From NCBI RefSeq assembly GCF_019879105.1, contig NZ_CP082249.1, forward strand, positions 186,001 to 250,000: a DNA stretch of 64,000 nucleotides, in the 5' to 3' direction. This stretch comes from Natrinema sp. SYSU A 869. GTDB taxonomy: Archaea > Halobacteriota > Halobacteria > Halobacteriales > Natrialbaceae. Under the pieces are notes generated by a model, which ran no database searches, was not told the DNA's origin, and saw only the letters and a program-made list of their open reading frames with translations. Of this stretch, positions 18,873 through 29,394 are shown piece after piece. How positions within the stretch are numbered: position 1 is the first letter of the stretch; every line of letters starts with the position of its first letter. The translations under genes and the position numbers were made by a program.

Positions 18873-20015
18873 ATGGGACGAATTCAACTCGATCACCTGA
18901 CGAAGCGGTTCGGAGACACGGTCGCCGTCGAGGACGTTACGCTCGACGTCGAGGACAGCGAGTTCCTCGTCCTGGTCGGGCCGTCGGGCTGTGGCAAGTC
19001 GACGACGCTGCGGATGGTAGCCGGTCTCGAGTCGCCGACCGAGGGCAACCTCTACATCGACGGCGACCACATGAATTATCGCGTTCCCCAGAACCGGGAC
19101 ATCGCGATGGTTTTCCAGGATTACGCCCTCTATCCCCACATGACGGTCCGAGAAAACGTTCGGTTCGGGCTGGAAGAGGAAGCGGGGTATACCGGCGACG
19201 AAATGGACGAGCGAGTCGAAGCGGTCGCCGCCGACCTCGGGATCGAAGACCTGCTCGATCGCAACCCTGGCGAACTCTCCGGCGGTCAGCAACAGCGGGT
19301 CGCACTCGGCCGGGCGATCGTCCGCGATCCGGAGGTCTTCCTGATGGACGAGCCTCTGGCCAACCTCGACGCCAAACTCCGATCGCAGATGCGGACGGAA
19401 CTCCAGAGCCTACAGGCCGACCTCGACGTGACGACGGTGTACGTTACCCACAATCAGACGGAAGCGATGACCATGGGCGACCGGATCGCCGTACTGAACG
19501 ACGGTCGTCTCCAGCAGGTCGGCGAACCCCTCGAGCTCTATCACGAGCCCGCAAACCAGTTCGTCGCGGGCTTCATCGGCGAGCCGATGATGAACTTCAT
19601 CCGCGGACGCCGTTCCGAAGACGGGTTCGTCGGCGAATACCTCGAGTATCCGTTCGATGCCACGCTCGCGGACGCCGTCGGCGACGCGGACGAGCTCGTC
19701 CTCGGGATTCGCCCCGAAGCGGTCGACGTTCGACGTGACGAGGACGCGGCGTCGGCACTCGGCGACCACGAGTATCGGATGACGGTGACCGTCGCGGAAA
19801 CACACGGCGACCAGAACGTGGTCCATCTCACTCCCGACGAGACGGACGATCACGACGTCTTGCAGGCGGTGACCGACGGCATGCACGTCGTGGAACCGGG
19901 CGAATCGGTCGTGGTCACTATCGATCCCGACAGGGTCCACGTCTTCGACGGCACGAGCGGCGACGCGCTCCGGAACCGTCAGCTCGAGACCGAACGCGAA
20001 CTCACACAGGTGTAA
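18873..20015 (+). CDS. xacJ: Sugar ABC transporter ATPase (MalK/UgpC type), first of two
   Basis: The 380-residue protein has Walker [12 protein letters not shown]-loop [14 protein letters not shown], signature [14 protein letters not shown], Walker [15 protein letters not shown] and H-loop [11 protein letters not shown], followed by the C-terminal OB-type regulatory domain of MalK proteins. It is a close paralogue of the next gene. Haloferax also has two ATPases in its xac transporter; a heterodimer is plausible. Confidence 0.9.
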   Translation: MGRIQLDHLTKRFGDTVAVEDVTLDVEDSEFLVLVGPSGCGKSTTLRMVAGLESPTEGNLYIDGDHMNYRVPQNRDIAMVFQDYALYPHMTVRENVRFGLEEEAGYTGDEMDERVEAVAADLGIEDLLDRNPGELSGGQQQRVALGRAIVRDPEVFLMDEPLANLDAKLRSQMRTELQSLQADLDVTTVYVTHNQTEAMTMGDRIAVLNDGRLQQVGEPLELYHEPANQFVAGFIGEPMMNFIRGRRSEDGFVGEYLEYPFDATLADAVGDADELVLGIRPEAVDVRRDEDAASALGDHEYRMTVTVAETHGDQNVVHLTPDETDDHDVLQAVTDGMHVVEPGESVVVTIDPDRVHVFDGTSGDALRNRQLETERELTQV

Positions 20016-20016
20016 C

Positions 20017-21162
20017 ATGGCGGGCTTAGAACTCGACGACGTAACCAAGGTGTATCAGGACGGTGAAGCGAGCGTTATGGCGGTCGAAGACGTCTCGGTC
20101 GATATTCCGGACGGGGACTTTCTCGTCCTCGTCGGTCCCTCGGGCTGTGGGAAGTCGACGACGTTGCGGATGATCGCCGGCCTCGAGGAGGTCACGGACG
20201 GCGAGGTCAGACTCGGCGACCGAACGGTCAACGACGTGTCGGCACAGGACCGGGACATCGCGATGGTCTTCCAGTCGTACGCGCTGTATCCCCACAAGTC
20301 CGTCCGGGCGAACATGGCCTTCGGGCTCGAGGAATCGACCGACAGCTCCGCTGCGGAGATCGACGAGACGGTCACGGAGGTCGCAGAACTGATGGGAATC
20401 GACGACCTGCTGGATCGCAAACCTGACGAACTCTCCGGTGGTCAGCAACAGCGGGTTGCGCTGGGCCGAGCGATCGTCCGCGATCCCGACGTGTTCTTGA
20501 TGGACGAGCCGCTCTCGAACCTCGACGCAAAGCTGCGAGCGGAAATGCGGACGGAGTTGCAACATCTGCAGGACCAACTCGGCGTGACCACAGTCTACGT
20601 CACACACGATCAGACGGAGGCGATGACTATGGGCGACCGGATCGCGGTCTTGGATCAGGGGGAGCTTCAGCAGGTCGGCACGCCCCTCGAGTGTTACCAC
20701 GAACCAAACAACCTGTTCGTCGCGGGCTTCATCGGCGAGCCGTCGATGAACTTCTTCGACGGCCACCTCGAGGAGGATGCGCTGGTGACTGACGAGTTTG
20801 AGTATCCGCTCTCGACCGGGCTGAGAACCGATCTCGAGGGCGGGGCTGGCCTCGTGCTCGGGATCCGTCCGGAAGACGTCCGGCTCGGTGAGCGAGGGGC
20901 AGGCGATGGGAGATTCGCGGCGACGGTCTCCGTCGTCGAGCCGATGGGGAACGAGAACATCGTCCACCTCCAGTTCGACGGTGCGGCGGACGGCGACGAG
21001 TTCATCGCGACGACCGAAGGCGTTCCGTCGGTCAGCGGCGGTGATCGAGTGGGTGTCGACTTCCCCGAGGAGTCGATCCACCTCTTCGACGGTGAGACCG
21101 GTATGGCGATGAAGAATCGCCAGTTAGCGTTCACCGGTGCCGACGACGGAACGCTGCCGTAA
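20017..21162 (+). CDS. xacK: Sugar ABC transporter ATPase (MalK/UgpC type), second of two
   Basis: The 381-residue protein has [10 protein letters not shown] (Walker A), MVFQSYALYPHKSV (Q-loop), [14 protein letters not shown] (signature), [14 protein letters not shown] (Walker B) and VYVTHDQTEAM (H-loop), plus the MalK-type C-terminal domain. It begins one base after the previous stop and ends the transporter operon. The two paralogues differ mainly in the C-terminal domain. Confidence 0.9.
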   Translation: MAGLELDDVTKVYQDGEASVMAVEDVSVDIPDGDFLVLVGPSGCGKSTTLRMIAGLEEVTDGEVRLGDRTVNDVSAQDRDIAMVFQSYALYPHKSVRANMAFGLEESTDSSAAEIDETVTEVAELMGIDDLLDRKPDELSGGQQQRVALGRAIVRDPDVFLMDEPLSNLDAKLRAEMRTELQHLQDQLGVTTVYVTHDQTEAMTMGDRIAVLDQGELQQVGTPLECYHEPNNLFVAGFIGEPSMNFFDGHLEEDALVTDEFEYPLSTGLRTDLEGGAGLVLGIRPEDVRLGERGAGDGRFAATVSVVEPMGNENIVHLQFDGAADGDEFIATTEGVPSVSGGDRVGVDFPEESIHLFDGETGMAMKNRQLAFTGADDGTLP

Positions 21163-21388
21163 GGCGGACGCTTCGTTTCGACCGGTGGCGATCGAGTTTC
21201 GTGGGTGGACACCGAGTTTTTGCGGCGACCAGCAGTCACGATTTGAGGGCGGATACTCAGCCATCGACTGTGAGGAATGGTGACGATTCGATAGCGACCA
21301 CTATGTGCTCTCCCGGGTCATCTCGACCGCAAAAGAATCGCACTCGAATGGCTCTGTAGGGGTCGACGGCCCCTGTAGGTAATCTCAG

Positions 21389-22255
21389 CTAGACTTCAAT
21401 GACGGGATTCGAGAGTTCACCGATCTCATCGATTGCGATGTGGACCTCGTCGTCCGGCTGGAGGGTGAAGCCGTCGTCCGGGACTAGCGAGGTGCCAGTG
21501 AGCAGGACGCCGAGTTCGGGAACGACGTCGTGGTCACGCCAATAGTCGACCAGTTCCTCACAGCTGCGTGCCATGTTTCCGATCGAGGTTTCGCCGTCGT
21601 AGAGCACCTCATCGTCGCGAGTGATCTGCATGGACATCGACAGTTCGTTGGGGTCGCCGACGGCTTCGGCGGAGGCAATGCAGGGACCGATCGAACAGCA
21701 GCGCTCGTACATCTTCGCCTGGGGCAGGTACAGTGGATTCTCGCCCTCGATTTCGCGGCTGCTCATGTCGTTGCCGATCGTATAGCCGACGATCGAGCCG
21801 TCATAGAGGACAATACCGAGTTCCGGTTCGGGTACGTCCCACGTCGAGTCCGCTCGGATTCCGACGGCCTCGCCTGGCCCGACAGTTCGACTCGGTGTCG
21901 CTTTGAAGAAAATCTCCGGCCGTTCGGCCTCGTAGGCGTGTAGATACATCTCCGGCATCCCGCTCTCTGCCTCGCGCGCCTCCTCGCTAATCTCGTAGGT
22001 GACACCTGCCGCCCACACTTCCTCCGGGACGACCGGCAGCGTGCCGTCGGTGAGCGTGTCGCGTGAGACGGTCGGTGCCTCGGCCGTAATCTCGCTCGCT
22101 AGCTCGTCGATTCCGCAGCTCGCGATGTCCGCCGCTGCTGCGAGTTCCCCGAAGCCGTCCAGTCGCGGCTTGACGGCCGTCAGATCGTACGTTGTCTCGT
22201 CATCGACAGCGATCAGTCTATACTGATCGCCAGTTGATAGGCGCTGATACCGCAT
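21389..22255 (-). CDS. xacE: 2-keto-3-deoxypentonate dehydratase, fumarylacetoacetate hydrolase family
   Basis: The 288-residue FAH-fold protein has the metal-site region KATPSRTVGPGEAVGI...WDVPEPELGIVLYDG...GYTIGNDMSSREIEGENPLYLPQAKMYERCCSIGPCI. In the Haloferax pathway XacE converts 2-keto-3-deoxy-xylonate or -arabinonate to alpha-ketoglutarate semialdehyde. Divergent pairing with the semialdehyde dehydrogenase and position beside the transporter make this assignment strong. A TATA-like CATTTATAATGG on this strand (22277-22288) gives a leaderless start. Confidence 0.88.
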   Translation of the reverse strand: MRYQRLSTGDQYRLIAVDDETTYDLTAVKPRLDGFGELAAAADIASCGIDELASEITAEAPTVSRDTLTDGTLPVVPEEVWAAGVTYEISEEAREAESGMPEMYLHAYEAERPEIFFKATPSRTVGPGEAVGIRADSTWDVPEPELGIVLYDGSIVGYTIGNDMSSREIEGENPLYLPQAKMYERCCSIGPCIASAEAVGDPNELSMSMQITRDDEVLYDGETSIGNMARSCEELVDYWRDHDVVPELGVLLTGTSLVPDDGFTLQPDDEVHIAIDEIGELSNPVIEV

Positions 22256-22366
22256 GAAGGCACCAACACCCTAGTCCATTATAAATGTCTCGTCACTGGA
22301 CGATTCAGCCGATCGGAAGCGTCGGAACGGCAAGAATTATGAGCGGACGTGACGACGGTCACATGT
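22256..22366. promoter_or_regulatory. xacE-xacF divergent promoter region
   Basis: 111 bases separate the two starts. On the minus strand a TATA box lies at 22277-22288; on the plus strand AAGAATTATG at about 22332-22341 lies 26-35 bases before the xacF ATG. Both starts therefore look leaderless. CGTGACGACGGTCAC (22348-22362) is a short inverted repeat. The GTTC-N9-GAAC palindrome is absent. Confidence 0.5.
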
Positions 22367-23806
22367 ATGGCAGACCAGCGGTTGAACTACGTTAGTGGCG
22401 AGTGGACCGAATCGCATACCGGCGAAACGTTCGAGACGACCGATCCCGCGAACCCCGGGGAGGTCATCGCGACCTATCCGGAGTCCGACGCCGAGGATAC
22501 CGATCGAGCGATCGAAGCGGCACGTGACGCGAGCGACGAGTGGGGATCGACCCCTGGCCCCGAGCGCGGCCGGATCCTCGCGAAGACTGGCTCGCTCCTT
22601 GACGAGCGCAAGGACGAACTGACCGAACTGCTCGTACGGGAAGAGGGCAAGACCCGGAGCGAGGCCGGCGGCGAGGTACAGCGGGCCATCGACATCTTCC
22701 ACTACTACGGGTCGAAGGCCAGCGACATCGGCGGCACGGTCAAGAGCTCGAGCGCACGAGATACGAACCTCTATACGAAAACCGAGCCCCTCGGCGTCGC
22801 GGGCCTAATCACGCCGTGGAACTACCCCATCGCGATCCCGGCCTGGAAGATCGCCCCTGCACTCGCTGCAGGTAACTCGGTCGTCATCAAGCCCGCCACA
22901 CTCGCGCCCGGCGTCGTCCACGAGATGGCGAGCGCGCTCGAGGAAGCCGGCCTTCCGGACGGTGTCATCAACGTCGTCACCGGGCCCGGAAGCGAGGTCG
23001 GCAGCACGATTGCCAGTCACGAGGGCGTCGATGCCGTCTCCTTCACCGGCAGCACAGCGGTCGGTAACACTGTCTACGACACCGCGACCGAGGACGGCAA
23101 GCGCGTCCAACTCGAGATGGGCGGGAAGAACCCGACGGTCGTCAGTGACACGGCGGACGCCGAGGAGGCTGCCCAGATCGTCGCCGACGGCGCGTTCGGC
23201 GTGACCGGGCAGGCGTGTACGGCCGCCTCCCGCGCCATCGTCCACGAAGACGTCTACGACGAGTTCGTCGACGCCGTCGTCGACCGCGCCGCCGCGATCG
23301 ACCATGGCCACGGACTCGACGACCCCGGCATGGGGCCCCACGTCAGCGAATCGGAACTCGAGAGCACGCTCGAGTACGTCGACATCGCCAAGGATGAGGG
23401 TGCGACCCTCGAGTACGGCGGCAGTGCACTCGACCGCGAGGGCTACTTCGTCGAGCCCGCGGTCTTCTCGGATGTCGACCCTGAGATGCGGATCTCTCAG
23501 GAGGAGGTCTTCGGGCCGGCGCTCGCCATTATCCCCGTCAGCGACTTCGACGAGGCGCTCCACGTCGCCAACGACGTCGACTACGGGCTCTCCGCGAGCG
23601 TCGTCACCGACGACCACAGCGAAGCGAACCGCTTCGTCGACGAGATCGAAGCCGGCGTCGTGAAGGTCAACGAGAAGACCACCGGCCTCGAACTCCACGT
23701 CCCCTTTGGCGGCATGAAGGACTCCTCAAGCGAGACCTACCGCGAGCAGGGCGACGCCGGACTGGACTTCTACAGCATCAGCAAGACGGTCTACGACAAC
23801 TACTGA
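22367..23806 (+). CDS. xacF: Alpha-ketoglutarate semialdehyde dehydrogenase (aldehyde dehydrogenase family)
   Basis: The 479-residue aldehyde dehydrogenase has the cofactor/oxyanion region TPWNYPIAIPAWKIAPALAAGNSVVIKPA, FTGSTAVG, the general base region QLEMGGKNPTVV and the catalytic Cys in GVTGQACTAASRAIV. The size fits XacF, which oxidises alpha-ketoglutarate semialdehyde to alpha-ketoglutarate for the citric acid cycle. The ATG at 22367 is preferred to an upstream GTG (22349) because of the TATA spacing. It is divergent from xacE. Confidence 0.88.
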   Translation: MADQRLNYVSGEWTESHTGETFETTDPANPGEVIATYPESDAEDTDRAIEAARDASDEWGSTPGPERGRILAKTGSLLDERKDELTELLVREEGKTRSEAGGEVQRAIDIFHYYGSKASDIGGTVKSSSARDTNLYTKTEPLGVAGLITPWNYPIAIPAWKIAPALAAGNSVVIKPATLAPGVVHEMASALEEAGLPDGVINVVTGPGSEVGSTIASHEGVDAVSFTGSTAVGNTVYDTATEDGKRVQLEMGGKNPTVVSDTADAEEAAQIVADGAFGVTGQACTAASRAIVHEDVYDEFVDAVVDRAAAIDHGHGLDDPGMGPHVSESELESTLEYVDIAKDEGATLEYGGSALDREGYFVEPAVFSDVDPEMRISQEEVFGPALAIIPVSDFDEALHVANDVDYGLSASVVTDDHSEANRFVDEIEAGVVKVNEKTTGLELHVPFGGMKDSSSETYREQGDAGLDFYSISKTVYDNY

Positions 23807-24690
23807 CGGCCTGAGAACCGCCCGAGCTGAGTTCGGACGCGACACGATTTTTCGCTTTTACACCCCGACTGCGTACTGAAGACGAATTCACCAGCGAGCC
23901 TTCCAGCGTCACGACCGATCACTCCACTGCTGTACTGCATCGTGTTCGAGGGGACCCGCGCAGGTGGTAGCCCGGTCCCGTAGTGTCTCTCATTTCTATG
24001 GACTCAACTCCGTTATGCAATTACGAACGAATAGTGCGGCGGTCTCACGTTGAATTGGGGTTCTTTACACCCATATTGCCATAATCCAGTGCTGGATCGC
24101 CGACGGCCCAATCCGGCAGAATTAGCGCCCGTTACAGCTCGAAACCGAGCGATCTCTCGTGAAATGGTGTAGCAGCCATTCCATCACCCGGTCGTATCGA
24201 AACCGGTGGCGTTCAGGAATTACGGACAGAAATACCGGCGGAACGAGACGCTGTGACCGAGAGCTCACGCTTAGAGCGGGTTCTCGCGGCTCATAATTGC
24301 GTCTTGATCGACGAATCCCGATAGCTTCTCTCAGCGATAGTTAATTGATGTTCGTCATAGATGAACGCTCTGTTGGCAGTACAGATGATCACTTCGCCAA
24401 TCGAAAACCGACTGAGGGCTGGCACTAGCAGCGAACCTCTCTCGGACGCCCGATAGAGAACGAGACCGTGGCACCGACGACTCGAGACCCGAACGTTAGC
24501 GTTCGAGCGCCCACTCGAGGACGCGTGGTCGATAAGCTACCAGACGTCGATACGGCGTCTCAGGATTCCGCCGTGTCGCTTGAGCGAAGCCCCGGACTCT
24601 TCCCGGGTAGCGATCGAACGAAGCGGATAACCTCGCCGTAGAGCGCTCTAGTCCGAATCATTAAGACTCTGGGTCGAGTGAATTCTGCTC
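23807..24690. other. Long intergenic region upstream of the glycosidase remnant
   Basis: 884 bases without a convincing frame. It contains two blocks also found upstream of gntP: CAGAATTAGCGCCCGTTAC at 24117-24135, and the segment 24329-24392. Near the right end AT-rich sequence precedes the GH3 start at 24691. Confidence 0.55.
24329..24392. promoter_or_regulatory. Conserved regulatory block with TGTTC-N9-GAACG
   Basis: TCTCAGCGA (24329-24337), then TGTTC (24349-24353), nine bases, GAACGCTC (24363-24370), sixteen bases, GATCAC (24387-24392). The same elements in the same order and nearly the same spacing occur at 30320-30382. The central palindrome matches the xacR upstream sites. It probably served the oligosaccharide module downstream. 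Confidence 0.6.
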
Positions 24691-25588
24691 ATGCAGACCA
24701 GTTCAGACTGCGGCGTCACGGGGACGCCGGCCGAGCAGCGCGTAGAGGAACTCTTCGAGGAGATGACGCTCGAGGAGAAAGCGGTTCAACTCGGGTCCGT
24801 GAACGCCGACAAACTCCTAGACGAAAACGGCGAGCTTGACGAGGAAGCCGTCGACGAGCATCTCTCAACCGGTATCGGCCACCTGACTCGTATCGGCGGT
24901 GAGGGAAGCCTCTCGCCGTCCGAGGCGGCCGAACGGACGAACGAACTGCAGGCGTATCTGCGAGACGAGACCCGTCTCGGCGTCCCCGCAATCCCCCACT
25001 AGGAGTGTCTCAGCGGGTACATGGGTCCCGAGGGGACGACGTTCCCGCAGATGATTGGGATGGCGAGCACGTGGTCGCCCGACCTCCTCAAGACGGTTAC
25101 CGACACCGTCTGGGACCAGCTAGAGGACATCGGGACCGCGCACGTGCTGCCGCCGGTCCTCGACGTCGCCCGCGATCTCCGTTGGGGACGCGTCGAGGAG
25201 ACGTTCGGCGAGGACCCCTATTTGGTCGCGGCGATGGCGTGCGGGTACGTCGACGGGCTTCAGGGGGACGGCGATGGCGTCTCCGCGACGCTAAAGCACT
25301 TCGTCGGCCACGGCGCTGGCGAGGGCGGGAAGAACCGGAGTTCGGTCAACCTTGGACGACGTGAACTCCTCGAGACGCATCTGTTCCCCTTCGAAGCGGC
25401 GATCCAAACGGCGGACGCCGAGTCGGTCATGAACGCCTATCACGACGTCGACGGAGTCCCCTGTGCCAGCGACGAGTGGCTCCTGACGGACGTGCTTCGG
25501 AGGGAGTGGGGATTTGACGGAACGGTGGTCTCGGACTACTACAGCGTCGAGTTCCTCCGGAGCGAACACGGCGTCGCCGCGGACGATC
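24691..25588 (+). pseudogene. Broken glycoside hydrolase family 3 gene (beta-glucosidase/xylosidase type)
   Basis: The frame encodes the GH3 catalytic domain start (ELFEEMTLEEKAVQLG...), the substrate-site region GRVEETFGEDPYLVAAMACGYVDGLQ, KHFVGHG, and the nucleophile motif GFDGTVVSDYYSV. An in-frame TAG at 25000-25002 replaces an expected Glu codon in IPHEECLSGY. After HGVAADD (about 25588) homology stops and permease sequence begins in another frame, so more than half of a typical 700-residue GH3 enzyme is gone. The module probably cleaved xylo- or cello-oligosaccharides. Confidence 0.85.
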
Positions 25589-26374
25589 GAATCAGGCGGA
25601 GCGCTTCCTCAGCCCGTTCGAGAACATGCAGTATCCGCTCGGGACGACCCAATCGGGAGTCGATTTGTTAGCCCTGATTATCGACTCGACGCCGTTCATC
25701 CTACTGATGGTACTCGCGGGCGGGGTGTGGGCGACCACCCTCGCAGTCGTGGTCGGCACCGTCTCGGGATACAAAGGGGTATGGTCGACACCGTCATTAC
25801 CTCGATCTCCGACTTCTTCATGGCGATCCCGGGACTCCCGCTCGTCATCGTCCTGACGATCGCGCTCAGCCCGGAGAATCCGATACTGCTCGGCGTCGTG
25901 CTGACGATCAACTACTGGGCCGGACTGGGCCGCTCGATACGGTCACAAGTCCTCTCAATACGGGAGGAAAGCTACATCGAGGCCTCCCGGACGATGGGAA
26001 CGAGTACGTGGCGCATCATCACCAAGGACGTAGTGCCGAATCTCATGCCGTACGTGATGGTCAATTTCGTGCTCGCCGCACGCTACACGATCTTCGCGGC
26101 CGTCGGCCTGTACTTCATCAGCGTATTACCGTATACGGGGCAGAACTGGGGCGTCACGCTGAATAACGCGTATTATCAAGGTGGCCTGTTCACGATGCAG
26201 GCAGTCCACTGGCTCCTCGTCCCGATCATCGCCATCGTCGGGCTGGCCTTCGGACTCATCCTGTTGAGTCAGGGGATGGACCGGATCTTCAATCCCCGAG
26301 TCCGGACTCGCCTTACCGGCGAATCCGAATCCGTAACGGAGGAAAACGACGCGTCGACAACGGAGACGATGTGA
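25589..26374 (+). pseudogene. Truncated and frameshifted DppC-type ABC permease
   Basis: The remnant begins inside the protein (FLSPFENMQYPLGTTQSGVDLLALIID), lacking the N-terminal membrane segment. It frameshifts in the four-G run 25776-25779; one extra G joins SGYKG to GMVDTVITSISDFFMAIPGLPLVIVL. The EAA loop (SYIEASRTMGTSTWRIITKDVVPNLMPYV) and the C-terminus are intact. The left edge directly abuts the GH3 remnant, so one deletion removed the GH3 tail, any genes between and the permease head. Its partners would be the ATPases at 26.7-28.9 kb. Confidence 0.85.
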
Positions 26375-26640
26375 CATCCTCCCGCGCCTAAAGGCGCGGG
26401 CCTCCCACCCGGTGTTTGCCGGGCAGGTCAATCCTGACGGTTGGGGGTCTACGGTTTGTGACCGACAGCACTGGCTCTGCCACGAAGCCGTTACTCCTAC
26501 CACAGCGATGGCTTGGAGGTATCTTATTTTGTGTCGGTCGGCGCGGTCGGCTTACTTGTTTGATTTCGGCTCTCGCCGTGGCAAACACCGAGTCAACTGC
26601 CAGTTTTCCGCGCACGACTGTTGTGACGAGTAGATGACCA
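26375..26640 (-). mobile_element. IS200/IS605-type right-end remnant
   Basis: GACATCCTCCCGCG at 26373-26386 begins the typical haloarchaeal right end read on the minus strand: hairpin CCCGCGCC-TAAA-GGCGCGGG at 26381-26400, directly after the permease stop. The minus strand then has an 85-codon frame (26388-26645) with no recognisable transposase domain, probably a decayed tnpB 3' end. A shared CCGTTACTCCTA block is also found in the similar element at 50.5 kb. No intact transposase and no clear left end are seen. Confidence 0.6.
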
Positions 26641-26702
26641 ATCAAGCTTACGGTGCGTATCCACGGCCTGAAGACCGTGTATTACGCCTGTTCCTCAGTA
26701 TA

Positions 26703-28924
26703 ATGGCTACCGATAGCTCATCCAGCGAACGAGTCGTATCGCAGGAAACCGTCGAAGATCCGATCTTCGAGATCGAGAACACGAACGTCACCTACAACGG
26801 AGGCGAAACGTGCGTGCTCGACGACGTCAACGTCAGCATCGACCGACACGAGGTCCTCGGCATCGTCGGCGAGAGCGGGAGCGGCAAATCGATGTTCGCC
26901 TCCGCGCTGCTCGACGCTATTCCGGATCCTGGAGTCCTCACCGGACAGATTCGGTACCACCCGAAAGACGGGTCCACGGTCGACCTCCTCGAGTTGAGCG
27001 ACGAGGAACTCCGCAAATTCCGCTGGGAGGAGGTGTCCATGGTGTTCCAGGGCGCGATGAGTTCGTTCAACCCGACGATGAAGATTGGGGCTCACTTCAC
27101 TGAGACACTCAAGGCCCATGACAAGGACGTCTCGGAGGGACTCGACTTCGCTCGCGAACTCCTCGAGAACCTCTATCTCGAGCCGGAGCGGGTACTCGAC
27201 GCGTACCCCCACGAACTCTCTGGCGGGATGCAACAGCGTGCCCTGATCGCGTTGAGTATGGTCCTGGACCCGGAGGTTCTGGTGATGGACGGAACCGACG
27301 GCCGCGCTCGACTTGCTAATGCAGCGGTCGATCCTGACGTTGCTCGACAACTTACAGAGCGAGTATGACCTGACGATCGTCTTCATCACCCACGACCTGC
27401 CACTGGTCGCGTCGCTGGCTGATCGAATGGCGATCATATACGCGTTCCAGTTCGCCGAGATCGGGCCGCGCGACGAGATAATCGGGAACTCGGCGCATCC
27501 GTACACACGGAAGCTGTTGAACGCGACGCCGAACATCGATGCGCCGCTCACAGAGATGCAACCCATCGAGGGCGAAGGCCCCGCCCCGGTGAGCGTTCCG
27601 TCTGGGTGCCGATTCGAACCGCGGTGTCCGCTCACGACGGAAGAGTGCCGGACGACTGATCCGCCATTGGCCTCGTTCGACGGGGAACACACCGATCACC
27701 GCACGGCGTGTCACCACTGGCGAGAGGCGCGCGAGGAGATCGAACTCAATTTCGGCGAGACGAGCAACGACGTCGAGAGCGCCACCCGGGCCGGGACATC
27801 GGAATCGCCAGCGGTGGAACGCGACGAAGGGGCGAGCGAAACGCCGCTCCTATCGCTCGACGACGTCGAGGTCCACTTCACCGAGGAGCAGGGACTGCTC
27901 GAGCGGTTCACTGAAGCCCCGAACGAGGTCCGGGCAGTGGACGGCATCTCGCTCGATATCGAGGAACAGAACCTCGTCTGTCTCCTCGGCGAGAGCGGCT
28001 GTGGCAAGACGACGTTGGGGAAGACACTGATCGGACTCCAGCGCCCGACCAGCGGCTCGATCGAGTACCGCGGACAGGATATCTGGGAGACGAAGGACAG
28101 CGGCGGCGAGATCCCGTACGGCGACATCCGGTCAGCGCTCCAGATCATCCATCAGGACCCGGGGAGCGCGTTGAATCCCAACCGGCGCATCGTTGACATT
28201 CTCTCGGAGTCGCTCAGACACACATCCGAACATCGGCGAAAGCGAGCGTCGGAGCCGAATGCACTCCCTGCTTGAACGGATCGGTATGGCCCCGGCGACG
28301 GAGTTCCTCGATCGGTATCCCCACAAACTCTCAGGCGGCGAGAAGCAACGCGTCGCGCTCGCTCGTGCGCTCCTGATGAACCCGGACGCGATCCTCGCCG
28401 ACGAGGCCATCAGTGCGGTCGACGTTTCGCTGCGCATCGAGATCATGGACCTGATGCTGGAACTACAGTCGGAGTTCGAGACTTCGTTCCTGTTCGTGTC
28501 CCACGACCTCTCGAACGCGCGGTACTTCGCCGAACACGGTGACGGCCGGATCGCCGTCATGTACCTGGGCGAGATTGTGGAGATCGGCTCCGCTGAGCGG
28601 CTCATTCACGACCCTCGGCATCCGTACACCGAAGTGCTTCGATGGGCGACACCGGACCTCGATCTCGATTCGATGGAGGCCAGTGACCCACCGCTCAGGG
28701 AAGTCGACGTCCCGGACCCGGTCGATCCGCCCTCAGGCTGTCGATTCCACACGCGATGTCCCGTCGCCCGAGAGGCCTGTCGCGAGGAGCACCCGAACCT
28801 GCAAGCGGTCTCCGACGGGGACGGGGAGGCCGCTTGCTTCCGCGAGGATCCGAATCACGAGTACTGGGACAGCGACCCTCTAGACGGGGCCGTCGAGACG
28901 CGCGAAGATCTCGCGGAGCACTGA
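26703..28924 (+). pseudogene. Fused DppD-DppF ATPase of an oligosaccharide/peptide ABC transporter, two frameshifts
   Basis: Two ABC ATPase units lie in one polypeptide. Unit 1: GESGSGKSMF (Walker A), LSGGMQQRALIALS (signature), then a frame break near 27291 (one extra G) where MDEPTAALD is expected, VFITHDLPLVASLADR, and the CRFEPRCP...C zinc-like C-terminal motif. Unit 2: GESGCGKTTLGKTL, IHQDPGSALNPNRR, a second break near 28218 (one extra base), LSGGEKQRVALARALL, FLFVSHDLSNARY, CRFHTRCPV. Removing the two bases gives 739 residues. The natural DppD-DppF fusion is notable. Probably non-functional together with its permease. Confidence 0.85.
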
Positions 28925-29023
28925 GACGCACCGTTCCCCTCACGTTCGATCGACTCCCCTTCGGTTCTCGGGACCTGGCCGGCGACAACACTATTATTAT
29001 GCGAGCGGCTGTACTCCGCACCG

Positions 29024-29392
29024 ATGACACGGTACGAGCCGGATTCCGTTGACGGAACGCTCTTCCTCTCTGCCGAGGACGATCGAATCGAGATCGGTGC
29101 GATCGACGACATCGTCGATGTGATCGGTGACGAGACGCACTCGATCGAGTACGACCAGACACAGCGGACACAGCCGTGGCTGGAAACCGACGACGGCGTG
29201 CTCGAGATAGACGTTCGCGAGACGGTGACGACGCTCCCGCACACCGAAGAGACGGTTTCCGAACTCCGGGAGTACGACATGGAAACCGAGCGATACGGGC
29301 TTCCCAGGCGAACCGTCGAGTTCGCGGATCGACTCACCACCGTCCTCGAGCAACAGGGGACGGACGCGTCGTCCGACGAGAGGCAGCAGTGA
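29024..29392 (+). CDS. Acidic protein of unknown function
   Basis: A 122-residue, highly acidic soluble protein (TLFLSAEDDRIEIGAIDDIVDVIGDETHSIEYDQTQRTQPWLETDDG) with typical haloarchaeal codon use. It lies 99 bases after the broken ATPase gene on the same strand, with AT-rich TATTATTATG just upstream. No family or motif is recognised. Confidence 0.65.
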   Translation: MTRYEPDSVDGTLFLSAEDDRIEIGAIDDIVDVIGDETHSIEYDQTQRTQPWLETDDGVLEIDVRETVTTLPHTEETVSELREYDMETERYGLPRRTVEFADRLTTVLEQQGTDASSDERQQ

Positions 29393-29394
29393 CC

